From contig NZ_NNRI01000019.1 of NCBI RefSeq assembly GCF_002270415.1, forward strand, positions 62,001-126,000: a stretch of DNA of 64,000 nucleotides. The letters run 5' to 3'. The stretch's first letter is position 1; each line of letters opens with the position of its first letter. This DNA is from Mesorhizobium sophorae (GTDB taxonomy: Bacteria; Pseudomonadota; Alphaproteobacteria; Rhizobiales; Rhizobiaceae). The translations under genes were made by a program, and so were the position numbers. This document shows, in pieces, positions 1 through 9,454 of the stretch. The notes under the pieces are model-generated. The model worked only from the letters and a program-made list of their open reading frames with translations. It searched no databases and was not told the DNA's origin.

Positions 1-421
1 GGTCGTGGTAGCGCTAGGTGCAGAAGTTCACTATCCGCGAAGCGGCCATACGCACTTCCTCCAGCCAAATGCTCGCTGCGTTGCGTTCGTCGGGAGTACC
101 AAGCGGCGGAGTAGCGCTCTGAACGTATGCCAGTCTCAACGTTGAAGGCCGCCGCTGACGCCAGCAAGCTGACATTCGAGAATAAATCTCTGCCCATTCG
201 GCCGCTCTTAACAGTGACCTACTTTCCCTCGTCCAGGATCAGCGCGATGATTAGCGCATCATCTGATCAGTAACCAGATTGTGCGTGGGTGTGAGAAAAC
301 GACAGCATTTGTCGGCCGCGACTGCATCAGGCAGGCACGGCAGAGGTTGTCCGGACACAAGGGGCAGGGCTGCCAGTGCGCAGACGTCCGACAATGCCGC
401 GATGGCAAAAAGGAGAACGTG
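1..421. other. No gene recognised at the left edge
   Basis: Short open frames exist on both strands but none has a recognisable product or a convincing ribosome binding site. The last 20 bases carry the AAAAGGAGAA ribosome binding site of the next gene. The stretch may include the end of a gene outside the window. Confidence 0.4.
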
Positions 422-1249
422 ATGAGAGTGATCTTGCTGTTGCTTATCACCTGGGTGGTAGTCGCGCCTGACACCTTGACGACAGCACTTGCCGCTCAAG
501 CCAACCGGGTGACCGTGAGCTATGTGCTTCCCAAGAATTCAGCGCATCAGCCGATCTACGAACAACTGAAGGAAGTCAGGTTTCTGGAGAGGTTGCAGCA
601 ATTTCTCAGTCCGTTCCGACTGCCGCGCCCTTTGCTGGTAAAGGTGGAGGGATGCGGCGGTGACGCCAATGCCTGGTATGAAGACAACGTGATAACGATT
701 TGCTACGAGTACATTGAGGGACTCCGGAAAACCATGCCCGCAAACACCACGTTGGCCGGCGTCACGCCGGACGACGCCGTCATGGGTCCCTTGTTGGATA
801 CCTGTTTCCATGAATTTGGCCACGCCCTATTCGAGATGCTGCGGGTGCCGGTGTTTGGACGCGAGGAAGACGCCGCCGATCAGGTGTCTGCCTACATCAC
901 GCTGGAACTCCATAAGGACGAGGCACGCAGGATCGTCGGGGGCACCGCCTACGCGTATAAGACCGAGGCGGAGGCCGCGACAGCTCCACCTCAAATGGCG
1001 AAATTTGCGGACGTACATGGCACGCCAGCGCAACGCCTCTACAACGAGTTGTGCTTAGCCTATGGTGCCGACAAGGAGCAGTTCGGCTACATCGTCGATA
1101 AGGGATACTTGCCGAAGGAACGAGCCGAGGATTGCGCAGACGAATACCAACAGGTCAGTTATGCGTACAAGAAGCTGATCGAGCCGCATGTCGACCGTCA
1201 TCGCGCTAAAAAGGTGTTCGACAAGAGTTGGCTACGGCCGAGTGGATAG
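422..1249 (+). CDS. Exported DUF4344-type putative zinc metallopeptidase
   Basis: 275 residues from the ATG at 422, chosen because a strong AAAAGGAGAA site lies just upstream; the open frame continues further upstream but without that signal. Residues 1-25 are a hydrophobic signal peptide ending near TALAAQA, so export is likely. The zincin motif HEFGH is at about residues 130-134, followed by a Glu/Asp-rich segment (GREEDAADQ) typical of DUF4344 proteins. Function in that family is poorly known; a periplasmic metallopeptidase is inferred. It stands alone, with no operon partner, in gene-poor accessory DNA. Confidence 0.75.
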   Translation: MRVILLLLITWVVVAPDTLTTALAAQANRVTVSYVLPKNSAHQPIYEQLKEVRFLERLQQFLSPFRLPRPLLVKVEGCGGDANAWYEDNVITICYEYIEGLRKTMPANTTLAGVTPDDAVMGPLLDTCFHEFGHALFEMLRVPVFGREEDAADQVSAYITLELHKDEARRIVGGTAYAYKTEAEAATAPPQMAKFADVHGTPAQRLYNELCLAYGADKEQFGYIVDKGYLPKERAEDCADEYQQVSYAYKKLIEPHVDRHRAKKVFDKSWLRPSG

Positions 1250-1440
1250 TGGGGTATCGTGCCGGTCGTGCGGCCCGAACTCCTCATAGCTAAGCCGGCC
1301 GCGCACGATTCGAAGATCCGTGTGCCCCGACTTGCCGGTTGCGAATCGCTAAACTCGCCATGCGCCTCGGCGGTTGCGATAGGCAAAAGCCAGGGCTAAA
1401 CGGCCAAAAAGAAAATGGCCGCCAGGGCACGCATGGGATT

Positions 1441-1728
1441 TCAAGCGCGCGCGAGGCGGGCTTGGCTGGCGGCCGCGAGTTTCCGCTCAGCCACGACGCC
1501 GAACAAGAGCCCGATCACCGTCCACAGGATGAGCTGGATCCCCATCGACGCGACGCGGAACTGCCACAACAGCACGGCCGAGAACTTCTCCAGCACCTCG
1601 TTGATGTCGGGCAGCGCCACCTTGACCAGCGCAAACACGATCAGGAAAGCGATACCGGCTATGATCGAGGCGTTCCACGCTCCGAGCTGCTTCCATAGGC
1701 GCCAGGCCGCGCGGAGTGCTTTGGCGGT
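1441..1728 (-). pseudogene. cbtA: 3' fragment of a CbtA-type cobalt transporter gene
   Basis: The minus-strand frame opens after a stop at 1729-1731 and runs 95 codons without a plausible start at its beginning. It reads ..GAWNASIIAGIAFLIVF.. then ..LWQFRVASMGIQLILW.. and ends with an AER-containing tail. This resembles the last two membrane helices of proteobacterial CbtA (predicted cobalt transporter subunit). The N-terminal helices and cbtB are absent, and no cobalamin riboswitch was seen nearby. A decayed remnant is the simplest reading; the family call is from memory of the C-terminal pattern. Confidence 0.6.
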
Positions 1729-1783
1729 CTAGGACAGCGGCCGGCCGGCGGGAAAACGGAACTGGCGAGGCATTGCAAGGGTT

Positions 1784-2218
1784 TCAGCCTGCGAAGTCCA
1801 GAAGTCTGGTGGCAGGCTCACGACGATGTTCGGTATGGGTGCGATCGATGCCTTCCACGGTGATCGCGAACGTCCCGTTCTCTATCCTTCCTATCCAGCC
1901 TTTGGCTTTTAGATACCAAAGATGAAACTCCAGATGTTCACGCGGGCAGTCGGCCATGCGTTCGAGTTCTGTATCGCCAATGCCGGGATTGTTGACGTCT
2001 TGTCGGCGCTTGACATAGAGCAACGAGAGCACTTTGGCCTGAATGACGGCATCCCGTTCTATGCCTTTGGTGTTGCTGGCTTCCTCGCTCAACCCGCGGC
2101 GAATGTTCAAATGCTCTTTATACTCGATGTCGTACTGCGCGCGCTTGACCGGATCTTTGAGCGTATTGTGGGCATCTATGATTTCACTGAAGCGGGATTC
2201 GTCCCCGGTGAAACCCAA
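1784..2218 (-). pseudogene. Truncated J-domain protein with winged-helix-like C-terminus
   Basis: 144 codons from a TTG at 2218. The first 35 residues match only the second half of a J domain (SRFSEIIDAHNTLKDP then KRAQYD, helices III-IV). The HPD tripeptide and helices I-II, needed to stimulate DnaK, are missing. Reading upstream in frame gives sequence unlike a J domain (WSVNHGWAADLPSLG), so the 5' end looks lost to a rearrangement between here and the GNAT gene. The C-terminal 70 residues (ELERMADCPREHLEFHLWYL, then GRIENGTFAIT) resemble a winged-helix domain. It may still be translated, but co-chaperone activity is unlikely. Confidence 0.6.
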
Positions 2219-2292
2219 GGAAGGGAGGTCGGCGGCCCAGCCATGATTGACCGACCAGACGTTGGAACTGCAGCCTGCACGACATGCGGCGT

Positions 2293-2961
2293 CTATGTGT
2301 GTCTCGACGGATCCCGACGCATCATCCAGATGTGCACGCTGCTGCCTGGAACATCCGTCTCTCCAACGACCCGAAAGCCACGGCGTTGGTAGTAGAGCGC
2401 GTTTTCTAGTGTCGGCGCTTCAAGGTAGCAGGGGATCCCATCGCGGTCGGCGGCATCGAAAACTGGCTGCATCAAGAGTTCGCCGATGCCTTGGCGCTGC
2501 CACTCCGGGTCAACACCAAGCATCGCAAGGTACCAATGAGGCTCCGGTGCATATTGGGGGTGGAAGGCCTCCAAGCACTCGGCCAGCTGCTTGAACCGCA
2601 TCCAGGGCTCGGCGCCGATCTGACCCGGGATGCCCGACATCCCAGTCGCCGAAAAGTCCTCTTCGGACGGCGGAGACGGCCCGGGCGGAAACCAAAGTGC
2701 CACGCCCCGCACCGGCTCCCAAGTACAGTAGGGAGTCCCGGTCCGCACAACGAACTGCAACAGGGCGCGTGCCATTGTCGGCGCGAGCTGCTCACGTGCC
2801 ACGCGGTCGGGCAGTACGAAAAGAAGGCCCGGATCAGCGGCGAATGACCTGACCAACACATCCACTGCGGGGTCCAGCAGCGAAATTGGAAGTCGCACCA
2901 CATCAAGCGAGCGCACTTCGGCATTTCCTCTCCGACCAGTGTCCACTAGTGCATGTGACAC
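2293..2961 (-). CDS. GNAT-family N-acetyltransferase
   Basis: 222 residues. Acetyl-CoA binding motif A is clear at about 148-165 (MLGVDPEWQRQGIGELLM), followed by motif B near LENALYYQRRGFRVVGE. The N-terminal half (FAADPGLLFVLPD, WFPPGP) matches the group of GNATs often annotated as puromycin-acetyltransferase-like, which modify small molecules. The substrate cannot be told. It is upstream of the J-domain stub on the same strand with a gap of about 75 bases, but there is no functional link. Confidence 0.85.
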   Translation of the reverse strand: MSHALVDTGRRGNAEVRSLDVVRLPISLLDPAVDVLVRSFAADPGLLFVLPDRVAREQLAPTMARALLQFVVRTGTPYCTWEPVRGVALWFPPGPSPPSEEDFSATGMSGIPGQIGAEPWMRFKQLAECLEAFHPQYAPEPHWYLAMLGVDPEWQRQGIGELLMQPVFDAADRDGIPCYLEAPTLENALYYQRRGFRVVGETDVPGSSVHIWMMRRDPSRHT

Positions 2962-3016
2962 TACGCAACTAGTGCCTCATGTCCAGCTGTCTCGAACGTC
3001 CGCATCGCGCCTCATG

Positions 3017-3057
3017 TCGGCCGTAGGGATTGGCGTTGCCACTTCCTGAAAGCAGAC
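3017..3057. repeat. Copy 1 of a 41-bp dispersed intergenic repeat
   Basis: Matches the copy at 6374-6414 at 33 of 41 positions in the same orientation; the last 15 bases, TTCCTGAAAGCAGAC, are identical. It lies in non-coding DNA upstream of ggt. Similar CTGAAAGC-type words recur near 7626. It resembles the dispersed non-coding repeats scattered through rhizobial accessory DNA. Confidence 0.55.
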
Positions 3058-3237
3058 ATCGCCGGCGACAGGCTGGAGATTGCGTTTGCGCTATGGGCGG
3101 ACCTTTGGGCAATTGGGTGACGAGTTGCCCGACAAGCGTCGTCGAGCACGTTGGGATCATTCTGCCGCAAAAGGTCGAGTAGCCTTTCCCTCGTGATCGG
3201 TTTAGGGTTGGCGCGCTGCTACGCTACCCAACCCGAC

Positions 3238-4827
3238 ATGACACCACGCGATTTCCATTTACCCGGCCGCTCGCCGGTTTACGCGCGCGAAGGAATGGCC
3301 GCGACCTCCCATCCGCTCGCAAGCATCGCGGCGGTCGACGTACTCAAGGCTGGCGGCACCGCCGCCGATGCTGCCGTTGCGGGTGTCGCAACACTATGCG
3401 TGGTCGAGCCGGCGATGACCGGCATCGGCGGGGACTGCTTCTGCCTCGTGGCGAAGCCGAATGCACCGGTATGGGGCTACAACGGTTCGGGCCGTGCGGC
3501 GTCTGCTGCCACGACCGAGCGGATGCTCGCGGCAGGACTGCCGCACAAGATTCCGGCGACATCGCCGCATGCCGTTACGGTGCCTGGCGCGATCGATGCG
3601 TGGGAGGCGATCCTCAAGGCGCACGGCCGATTCGGTCTCGACAAGGTGCTGCAGCACGCCATCCGCCACGCCGAAGATGGCTTCCCGATCGCACCGCGCG
3701 TCGCGGCCGACTGGGCCATGATGGTCGACAAGCTCACCCCGCATGCCGGCTCGGTGAAGCATTTTCTGGTCAACGGGAAATCGCCCGAGGTCGGACATGT
3801 GATGCGCCTGCCGGCGCTCTCCGCGACCTTGAAGGCGATCGCGTTGGGCGGCGCGAAGGTGTTCTACGAGGGCGCGATCGCCGCCGACATCGCCGCGACC
3901 GTTCAGGCCGCAGGCGGGCTGCTCACGGAGGAAGACCTCGCACGCCACAAGGGCGACGTCGTTGAGCCGATCTCGACGAACTATCGCGGGCTCGATGTCG
4001 TCGAACTGCCGCCGAACGGGCAGGGGCTGACCGCGCTGGTGCTGCTGAACATCCTCGAACAGTTCGATCTGAAGAGTCTCGATCCGATGGGCGCGGAGCG
4101 GCTGCATCTCGCGCTCGAAGCCGCGCGGCTTGCATTCGGCGTACGCGACATGCACATCGCGGATCCTGCATACATGCGTGAGCCGGTCGCGGGGTTGCTT
4201 GACAAGAGCTTTGCGAGGAAGCTTGCGAAGTTGCTTGATCCCGGCAAGCGCGTGCCGCTGCCGACGTCGTCCGCGCCGTCGAGCGATACGATCTATCTCA
4301 CGGTCGTGGACCGCGACCGCATGGCGGTGTCGCTGATCAATTCGCTCTACTCTAGCTTTGGCACTGGCATCTGCACCGAGAAGAGCGGCGTGATGCTGCA
4401 CAATCGCGGAACGGGCTTCGTGGTCGAGCCGCACCATCCGAACACCATCGCGCCGGGCAAGCGGCCGATGCACACGATCATTCCGGCGCTCGCAATGCGC
4501 GATGGGCGCTGCACGATGTCGTTCGGCGTGATGGGCGCGGACTTCCAGCCGATGGGTCACGCGCACGTCGTCACCAACATGGTCGACTACGAGATGGACA
4601 TTCAGCAGGCGATCGACGCGCCGCGCGTATTCTACGTGGACGAGGACACCGAGGTGGAGCGCGGCGTGCCGGAAGAGTCGGTCGCCGGACTAAAGTCGCG
4701 CGGGCACAACGTCGTGCTTCGTCCGCTGCCGCATGGCGGCGGGCAAGGCATCGTTATCGACTGGGAGAAGGGCAACCTGATCGGCGGCTCTGACCCGCGC
4801 AAGGACGGCTGCGCGATCGGCTACTAG
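3238..4827 (+). CDS. ggt: Gamma-glutamyltransferase (Ntn hydrolase)
   Basis: 529 residues from the ATG at 3238; the frame stays open to 3151, but homology begins at about residue 10 of this start. It would cleave gamma-glutamyl bonds (glutathione and related compounds) and transfer the group to water or amino acids. The conserved N-terminal part (AATSHPLAS, AGGTAADAAVA, TGIGGDCF) is present. The autocatalytic cleavage site with nucleophile Thr is at about 351 (SSDTIYLTVVD), then SSFGTGI, and the C-terminal oxyanion region HTIIPALAM. Without an evident signal peptide it may be cytosolic, unlike the periplasmic E. coli enzyme. No operon partner. Confidence 0.88.
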   Translation: MTPRDFHLPGRSPVYAREGMAATSHPLASIAAVDVLKAGGTAADAAVAGVATLCVVEPAMTGIGGDCFCLVAKPNAPVWGYNGSGRAASAATTERMLAAGLPHKIPATSPHAVTVPGAIDAWEAILKAHGRFGLDKVLQHAIRHAEDGFPIAPRVAADWAMMVDKLTPHAGSVKHFLVNGKSPEVGHVMRLPALSATLKAIALGGAKVFYEGAIAADIAATVQAAGGLLTEEDLARHKGDVVEPISTNYRGLDVVELPPNGQGLTALVLLNILEQFDLKSLDPMGAERLHLALEAARLAFGVRDMHIADPAYMREPVAGLLDKSFARKLAKLLDPGKRVPLPTSSAPSSDTIYLTVVDRDRMAVSLINSLYSSFGTGICTEKSGVMLHNRGTGFVVEPHHPNTIAPGKRPMHTIIPALAMRDGRCTMSFGVMGADFQPMGHAHVVTNMVDYEMDIQQAIDAPRVFYVDEDTEVERGVPEESVAGLKSRGHNVVLRPLPHGGGQGIVIDWEKGNLIGGSDPRKDGCAIGY

Positions 4828-5364
4828 ACCGGGACTTTGCTGCGCCCCCGCACGTACGGCGCGATTGTCGGTGGCGATGTGTTGAGCTTCTCGATCACGA
4901 AGCCTGCGGTCTGCACGGTGCCTGGATGGTATGGCCGGCGTTTCGTGGCAGCCATCACCATAAGCGCAAGGGCGAGGCGGTCGGCGTGACGGCAAGCTTG
5001 TTCACTGTCCGATAACACTTTTCGTGATGACGTTCGCCATCCAACGTGGCGTGCCAGCGGCCGGCCTGCTGTGTGCTGGAACCATGTTTCTTGGCGTGGC
5101 CGCGACTCTGTCCCCTACCAAGGGTGATACATTAGCCACAGTTAATATTATTCGGATATCCAGTCTTGCGCCATCGGCATAGGTGTCCCGTAATGGGTCG
5201 ATAAATCTGGCACCGCAATTGCTCTCTCAGCAATGCCGGAGTCGATGACCCCGGCAGTCGGGGGTAACCTTTGGGGCCCCCACCGCTTCGCAAATGGAGC
5301 GGTGGGCTCTTTAACCGCTAATTCAAAAGCCCCCAAAATCGCCGAAACTTTGGGTGCTGCAACA
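4828..5364. other. Intergenic region without a recognised gene
   Basis: Small frames occur, such as a 64-codon minus-strand frame at 4824-5018, but none is recognisable. AT content rises around 5135-5165, so a promoter for the small membrane protein gene at 5365 may lie here. No nod box could be made out. Confidence 0.4.
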
Positions 5365-5628
5365 ATGTATTTTCCCCGATTTCTGGTGGGCATGTTCGGG
5401 ACGTCATTCATCGTGGCGATCTGGGCTGGCATGGAAACCGGGTCCATCTGGTCGGCGCTCGTTTGGGCTGTCCTCACGCTGATTGTATTGCAGGTTGGAT
5501 ATTTCCTGCTGACATTAGGGCTTTTCTATAAGCGCTCGACGAAGAGCACCGACGTAAAACCGGAGCCTGTCAATCCTGTTCAGCCGCTTCGTCGAGATGG
5601 TGGTGTTTCATCCCCCGGCGCCCAATAG
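5365..5628 (+). CDS. SyrA/ExoX-like small inner-membrane protein
   Basis: 87 residues from the ATG at 5365; the frame is open from 5233, but homology and hydrophobicity start with MYFPRFLVGMF. There are two membrane segments (about 5-22 and 30-54, ending VGYFLLTLGLFY) and a hydrophilic tail. Size, the MY.PRF start and the helix pattern match the exopolysaccharide production repressor/SyrA family of rhizobia, which changes exopolysaccharide output through membrane sensor systems. The family is usually found near symbiosis genes, in line with the accessory setting. The N-terminal match is good but the identity is not certain, so no symbol is given. Confidence 0.65.
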   Translation: MYFPRFLVGMFGTSFIVAIWAGMETGSIWSALVWAVLTLIVLQVGYFLLTLGLFYKRSTKSTDVKPEPVNPVQPLRRDGGVSSPGAQ

Positions 5629-5831
5629 GAGCCGGTGATGGACTGGTGGTGTCGGACTTAACGATTCTGCCTTGACCGATATGATTTGCCACTTCTTCCA
5701 AATATTCGCTCATACAATCTGCAGGTTGACCTTCTCAGATTGAGGGTCGCCACCATTTGCCAGCGCTTTCGCTGGAGGGTACTGTTTGCGCAAATAGCCG
5801 GCGGTGGGTGTCGTTTCAAAAAGGGGGACGT

Positions 5832-6140
5832 ATGGCCAGACTTGTCGCACTCTACAAGACGCCGAAAGACCTGACCGCATTCGACCGTTACTATTTTTCG
5901 ACCCACATTCCGCTGGCCAAAACGATTCCCGGCTTGAGGAAATACGAGATCAGCGATGGCGGGGTCCATTCGCCGGGAGGGCCCTCAGGCTATCATCTTG
6001 TGGCTATCCTTCACTTCGGTTCCGTTGCGGACATTCAAGCCGCGTTTGCCTCTCCCGAGGGGCAGGCCACGGCGGCCGATCTTGGCAATTTCGCAGACGG
6101 CGGAGTGGAGCTTTTGCTCTTTGAGACTAGGGAAGTCTGA
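5832..6140 (+). CDS. EthD-domain protein
   Basis: 102 residues from the ATG at 5832, preceded by AAGGGGGACGT. The single domain is a dimeric alpha/beta barrel of the EthD type: LVALYKTPKDLTAFDRYYF, HIPLAKTIPGLRKYEI, and a C-terminal strand with FASPEGQATAADLGNF. EthD proteins accompany ring- or ether-degrading systems; some bind or convert small aromatic compounds. No degradation genes are adjacent, so the substrate is unknown. Confidence 0.85.
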   Translation: MARLVALYKTPKDLTAFDRYYFSTHIPLAKTIPGLRKYEISDGGVHSPGGPSGYHLVAILHFGSVADIQAAFASPEGQATAADLGNFADGGVELLLFETREV

Positions 6141-6745
6141 GCCTCGCCCACCCCACCTTCGAGAGGTTTATCGGTTATCGCAGTGACGTGAAAGCAGATG
6201 CGTCCGAACGACAGGACCAAGAGTTGCGCAGACTTCCACTCGTTCGACAGGTTGGAGCGGTGGCTACGGTGAGGTTGAGATCGGCAGCGTAACGGCTGCT
6301 TTCGGACCAGTCAGCACCAAAAGCAGACCGTCAACTTCCGGACCCAAACGCCCGGCGGCTTTGCGCCTTCATCTCGGTCATAGAGATCAGCTTTGCCGTT
6401 TCCTGAAAGCAGACTTTGCTGATAACAACAGTGGAGGTCGGGGTTGCGCCAGAAGCTGTCCTTACAGAGATGACGCTCGAAATGTCGCGTTTTGGGCACT
6501 GAGCCGACGGGCAAGTCTTGCCCGTGGAAATGACCTGCTGCTATATCGATGGTCCCGGTCCAGAGCGTTACCGCGATCGAAGCAAGAACTGTAGAGCGTT
6601 CCGCAAGATCGCAATATACGGGAAATGGCCGGGAGCATATTGCAGCAGACTGGGACTCCGGCAGGAATCTCCCGCGCACGTTGATCGTACGCCGGACGTC
6701 CGGACGTCCAGTTAAGACAACCACGGTCCCCTTCGGAGGTGTTGC
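6141..6745. other. Gene-poor stretch with copy 2 of the 41-bp repeat
   Basis: No convincing gene. The 211-codon minus-strand frame 6311-6946 overlaps the start of the next gene antisense, has no family likeness and is treated as chance. Positions 6374-6414 hold the second copy of the repeat found at 3017-3057 (33 of 41 matches). The ribosome binding site of the next gene (TTCGGAGGTGTTGC) ends this stretch. Confidence 0.5.
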
Positions 6746-7441
6746 ATGTCCGACATGCCAAGCATTGTGTTCGCTCATGGCCTTTGGGCCGACGGATCTT
6801 GTTTCAGCAAAGTCATCAAGCTGCTTCTTGCTGATGGTTTTGAAGTAATTGCGACTCAAAATCATCTCAACACTGTCGCTGACGATGCGGCTGCAGTTCG
6901 GACTTCGCTGGGCCGCGCCAGCGGCCCAGTCGTATTGGTTGGCCATTCGTACGGTGGCACGGTCATTACGGCAGCCGGGACCGACGACCGCGTTGAAGCG
7001 CTCGTCTATATCTGTGCGCTTGCACCGGAGGACGGCGATACATCACAGGCCGATCAAACCAAATTTCCTCAGACACCGGTGTTCCAGCATATAGAGGGGG
7101 CTGACGGTAGACTGTTCTTGCGTCCCGCGGGGACCGCGGACTTCGCCGGCGACCTTTCTGACGAAGAGCAAAAATTGGTTTGGGCCACTCAAATGGCGCC
7201 ATTGGCGGACCTATTCAGTCAGCCCGTCGTCGGTGCAGCATGGAAATCCAAACCGACATATTACATCATCGGTTCCGAAGACCGAACCGTTCATCCCGAA
7301 CTACAGCGCTTTCTCGCACAGCGCATGGGCGCGAAAGTCACCGAGCTGGCTTCGAGCCATGTTCCGATGCTGTCGCAACCCAAGCGCGTGTACGAAGTTA
7401 TCCGGGAGGCGGCTGCCGCCGTCCAGCAACGGGCCGGATAA
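6746..7441 (+). CDS. Alpha/beta hydrolase, esterase-like
   Basis: 231 residues; a strong GGAGG site precedes the ATG. The alpha/beta-hydrolase fold begins IVFAHGLWADGSCF. The nucleophile elbow GHSYGG puts Ser at about 68, the acid is in IIGSEDRTVHP and the catalytic His in SSHVPMLSQP. This group, with a small cap, is close to plant-type methylesterases and hydroxynitrile lyases and is common as an uncharacterised esterase in rhizobia. No signal peptide, so cytoplasmic. It stands alone. Confidence 0.88.
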   Translation: MSDMPSIVFAHGLWADGSCFSKVIKLLLADGFEVIATQNHLNTVADDAAAVRTSLGRASGPVVLVGHSYGGTVITAAGTDDRVEALVYICALAPEDGDTSQADQTKFPQTPVFQHIEGADGRLFLRPAGTADFAGDLSDEEQKLVWATQMAPLADLFSQPVVGAAWKSKPTYYIIGSEDRTVHPELQRFLAQRMGAKVTELASSHVPMLSQPKRVYEVIREAAAAVQQRAG

Positions 7442-8198
7442 ATGCATTAGCCGGCCTCGTCCTTCTCCTAGCACTGCTGGCGCGTCCTCGATCCCGACGC
7501 GCCAGCCCCAATAGACTTCCCGGCTAAGGATGAGAAAGCTGCTTGCATTTCTCGAAGCGCCGGACGGCCACGAATTTGATCCCCTTTTCGTCGACTTTCT
7601 CACTTCTGCCCCCAAAAGCGGACAGCCTGAAAGCGGCCAAATGCGGACTTTTCCGGCGTCGCCTACAATGCCCAGACTAGCGTCTAGGAACCTCGGCAAG
7701 CCTCGAACATGGCGCGCCGTTTAATCAGCCACAATGTCAGCATAGTTGACCCGCCGGGTGGACCGTCCGAGGAGTAGGCAAATCCGGCTTTGCGCCTCCT
7801 TTGCGGACGCCTTAAGGGCTTGCTAAGAACGCCGAGTTCAGCCGTTTTGATATTTCCAACTGGTTGGGGCCTAGGCGCAGAGCTGAGTCGACCTTCGCCT
7901 TGGCGCTTCACGCGGCGGTTCATGGCGCGGCTCCCCCTCGTGGCATTTGGCGACCCGCTTCGCCGCCCGCTCAGGCGCCTGCACAGATTGGTTGAGCTGT
8001 GCTAACATTGCGGTGGGCAGTGGGGATCAGCCCTATGCGCATCGCCGAGACGACGGCAAGGCTCCACCTGCAGCTGTTGCTGTGGGGGCATTCAACGTTG
8101 CATGATCCTCCAATTGCTCAGCCTCAGTTACAAACTCGCCGTAGGTTCCAGTCCGCGTTTGCCGGTCGAAAATGGGGCTGCTAATTGGGGCACTGAAC
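7442..8198. other. Intergenic region without a recognised gene
   Basis: About 750 bases with only short, unrecognisable frames. Around 7604-7655 the words AAAAGCGGACAGCCTGAAAG and GCGGCCAAATGCGGAC resemble the end of the dispersed repeat seen upstream. The region may be remnants of older insertions. Confidence 0.4.
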
Positions 8199-9314
8199 AT
8201 GCAACGCGACACCAGCTCTCTTATTCGGCGGATCTACGACGCGGTAGATGACGTTGATGCGCTGCCGGATGTTCTGTCCGGCATGTGTGAGCGCATGGGC
8301 GGCGAGAACGGAATGCTGGGGATCTTGATGAAGACCCCAGGTCCGGTACCCTTTGCGGTCCTCTCTGGCCTCGATCCTGCACTGATGCCGACGCTCAACG
8401 CGCGCCATCTCAACAACGTCTGGCGACAGCACATGGTGACTCTGCCCGTGGGAATCCCAGCTGCCAGCGACTCATTCGTCTCGCTCGATCAGGTGCGCCG
8501 CACTGACTTCTACGGTGAAATTCTGGAGCCTTGGGACATCGGGCATTCGGCCCTGTTCGCTCTGGACGATATGCCGACGTTCCACGTCGCAATGTCGATC
8601 AATCGCTCGACAAGGCGCGGACCATTCACGTCGACCGAGCTCGAGGCCTCGCAAGAGCTGCTTCCCCACCTGAGGCGGGCGATGCAACTGCGGCTTCTCC
8701 TCGAACGAAGCCGCAGACAGGAAAAGCTGGCGCTGGAAACGCTCGACAAGCTGGCAGCGGGCGTGGTGATCCTCGACAGCCAGGCGCGTGTGCTGTTTGC
8801 GAATATGGCAGCACAAGAGATCGCCGCGGCCGGAGATGTACTGGTCCTGACGGACGGGACGGTCAGGCCTCGACAACGGGAACAATGCGATTTCTTCCGA
8901 AGACTCATCGGATCCGCCATCGCCGGAGGTGCCGGCGGCTCGCTCTTGCTGAGCAGTTCATCACCGCGGCTTCCCGTGTCCGCGCTCGTCTCACCCCTTG
9001 CCGGCGCGCTCGCGCTGTCGCTTGCCGCTCAAGGCCGGCCTGGCGCTGCTGCAGTTCTCCTGTCGGACCCGGAAGTCCAGGCTGCCGCTTCAACCGAACG
9101 CCTGCGGGCGCTCTACAAGCTCAGCACTACGGAGGCGCGCGTCGCCTGGCTGGTCATGCGGTCGGGTAGCATCGGGCGCGCCGCCAGAGCGTTGGCACTT
9201 TCGCCGGAAACCGTGCGCACACATCTCAAGCACATCTATGCCAAGACCGGCGTCAATCGCCAGAGCGCACTGGCGCTTTTGCTGGCGGCCGCAACAGTCG
9301 CCCGGGTTCCGTAG
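8199..9314 (+). CDS. LuxR-type transcriptional regulator
   Basis: 371 residues from the ATG at 8199 (TTGGGGCAC upstream); an in-frame ATG at 8172 is the alternative. The C-terminal helix-turn-helix at about 305-360 is typical of LuxR/FixJ proteins (LSTTEARVAWLVM, then ALALSPETVRTHLKHIYAKT). Residues 1-180 have no quorum-sensing signature; the central part (about 190-230, LDKLAAGVVILDSQARVLFAN) looks like a PAS domain. It is therefore a PAS-LuxR regulator with an unknown ligand. It may control the secreted protein 140 bases downstream, but nothing in the sequence proves it. Confidence 0.85.
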   Translation: MQRDTSSLIRRIYDAVDDVDALPDVLSGMCERMGGENGMLGILMKTPGPVPFAVLSGLDPALMPTLNARHLNNVWRQHMVTLPVGIPAASDSFVSLDQVRRTDFYGEILEPWDIGHSALFALDDMPTFHVAMSINRSTRRGPFTSTELEASQELLPHLRRAMQLRLLLERSRRQEKLALETLDKLAAGVVILDSQARVLFANMAAQEIAAAGDVLVLTDGTVRPRQREQCDFFRRLIGSAIAGGAGGSLLLSSSSPRLPVSALVSPLAGALALSLAAQGRPGAAAVLLSDPEVQAAASTERLRALYKLSTTEARVAWLVMRSGSIGRAARALALSPETVRTHLKHIYAKTGVNRQSALALLLAAATVARVP

Positions 9315-9454
9315 GCGGCATCCCCTGTTCGGGGGATACCGAGCTTCAACGATGCGGTGTAAAAGCACACAGAGTTGCGAGCACCCTCCATAGATAGGGT
9401 CCGGACTCATAGCGTAGAAATCTCAGACATCAATTTGACCGTAGGGAGGAGGAA

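Noticed and set aside
3394..4566. 390-codon minus-strand frame inside ggt
   Set aside because: Composition (Arg/His/Asp-rich) is that of an antisense shadow of a GC-rich gene; ggt on the plus strand has all family motifs.
5130..5300. nod box upstream of the SyrA/ExoX-like gene
   Set aside because: Only an ATCCAG-like word near 5,158-5,163 matches; the remaining conserved blocks and spacing are absent.
6311..6946. 211-codon minus-strand frame
   Set aside because: Overlaps the start of a well-supported hydrolase gene antisense, includes the dispersed repeat and has no recognisable domain.
9315..9350. Terminator after the LuxR gene
   Set aside because: ATCCCC/GGGGAT can pair around 9,320-9,340, but the stem is short and no T tract follows.
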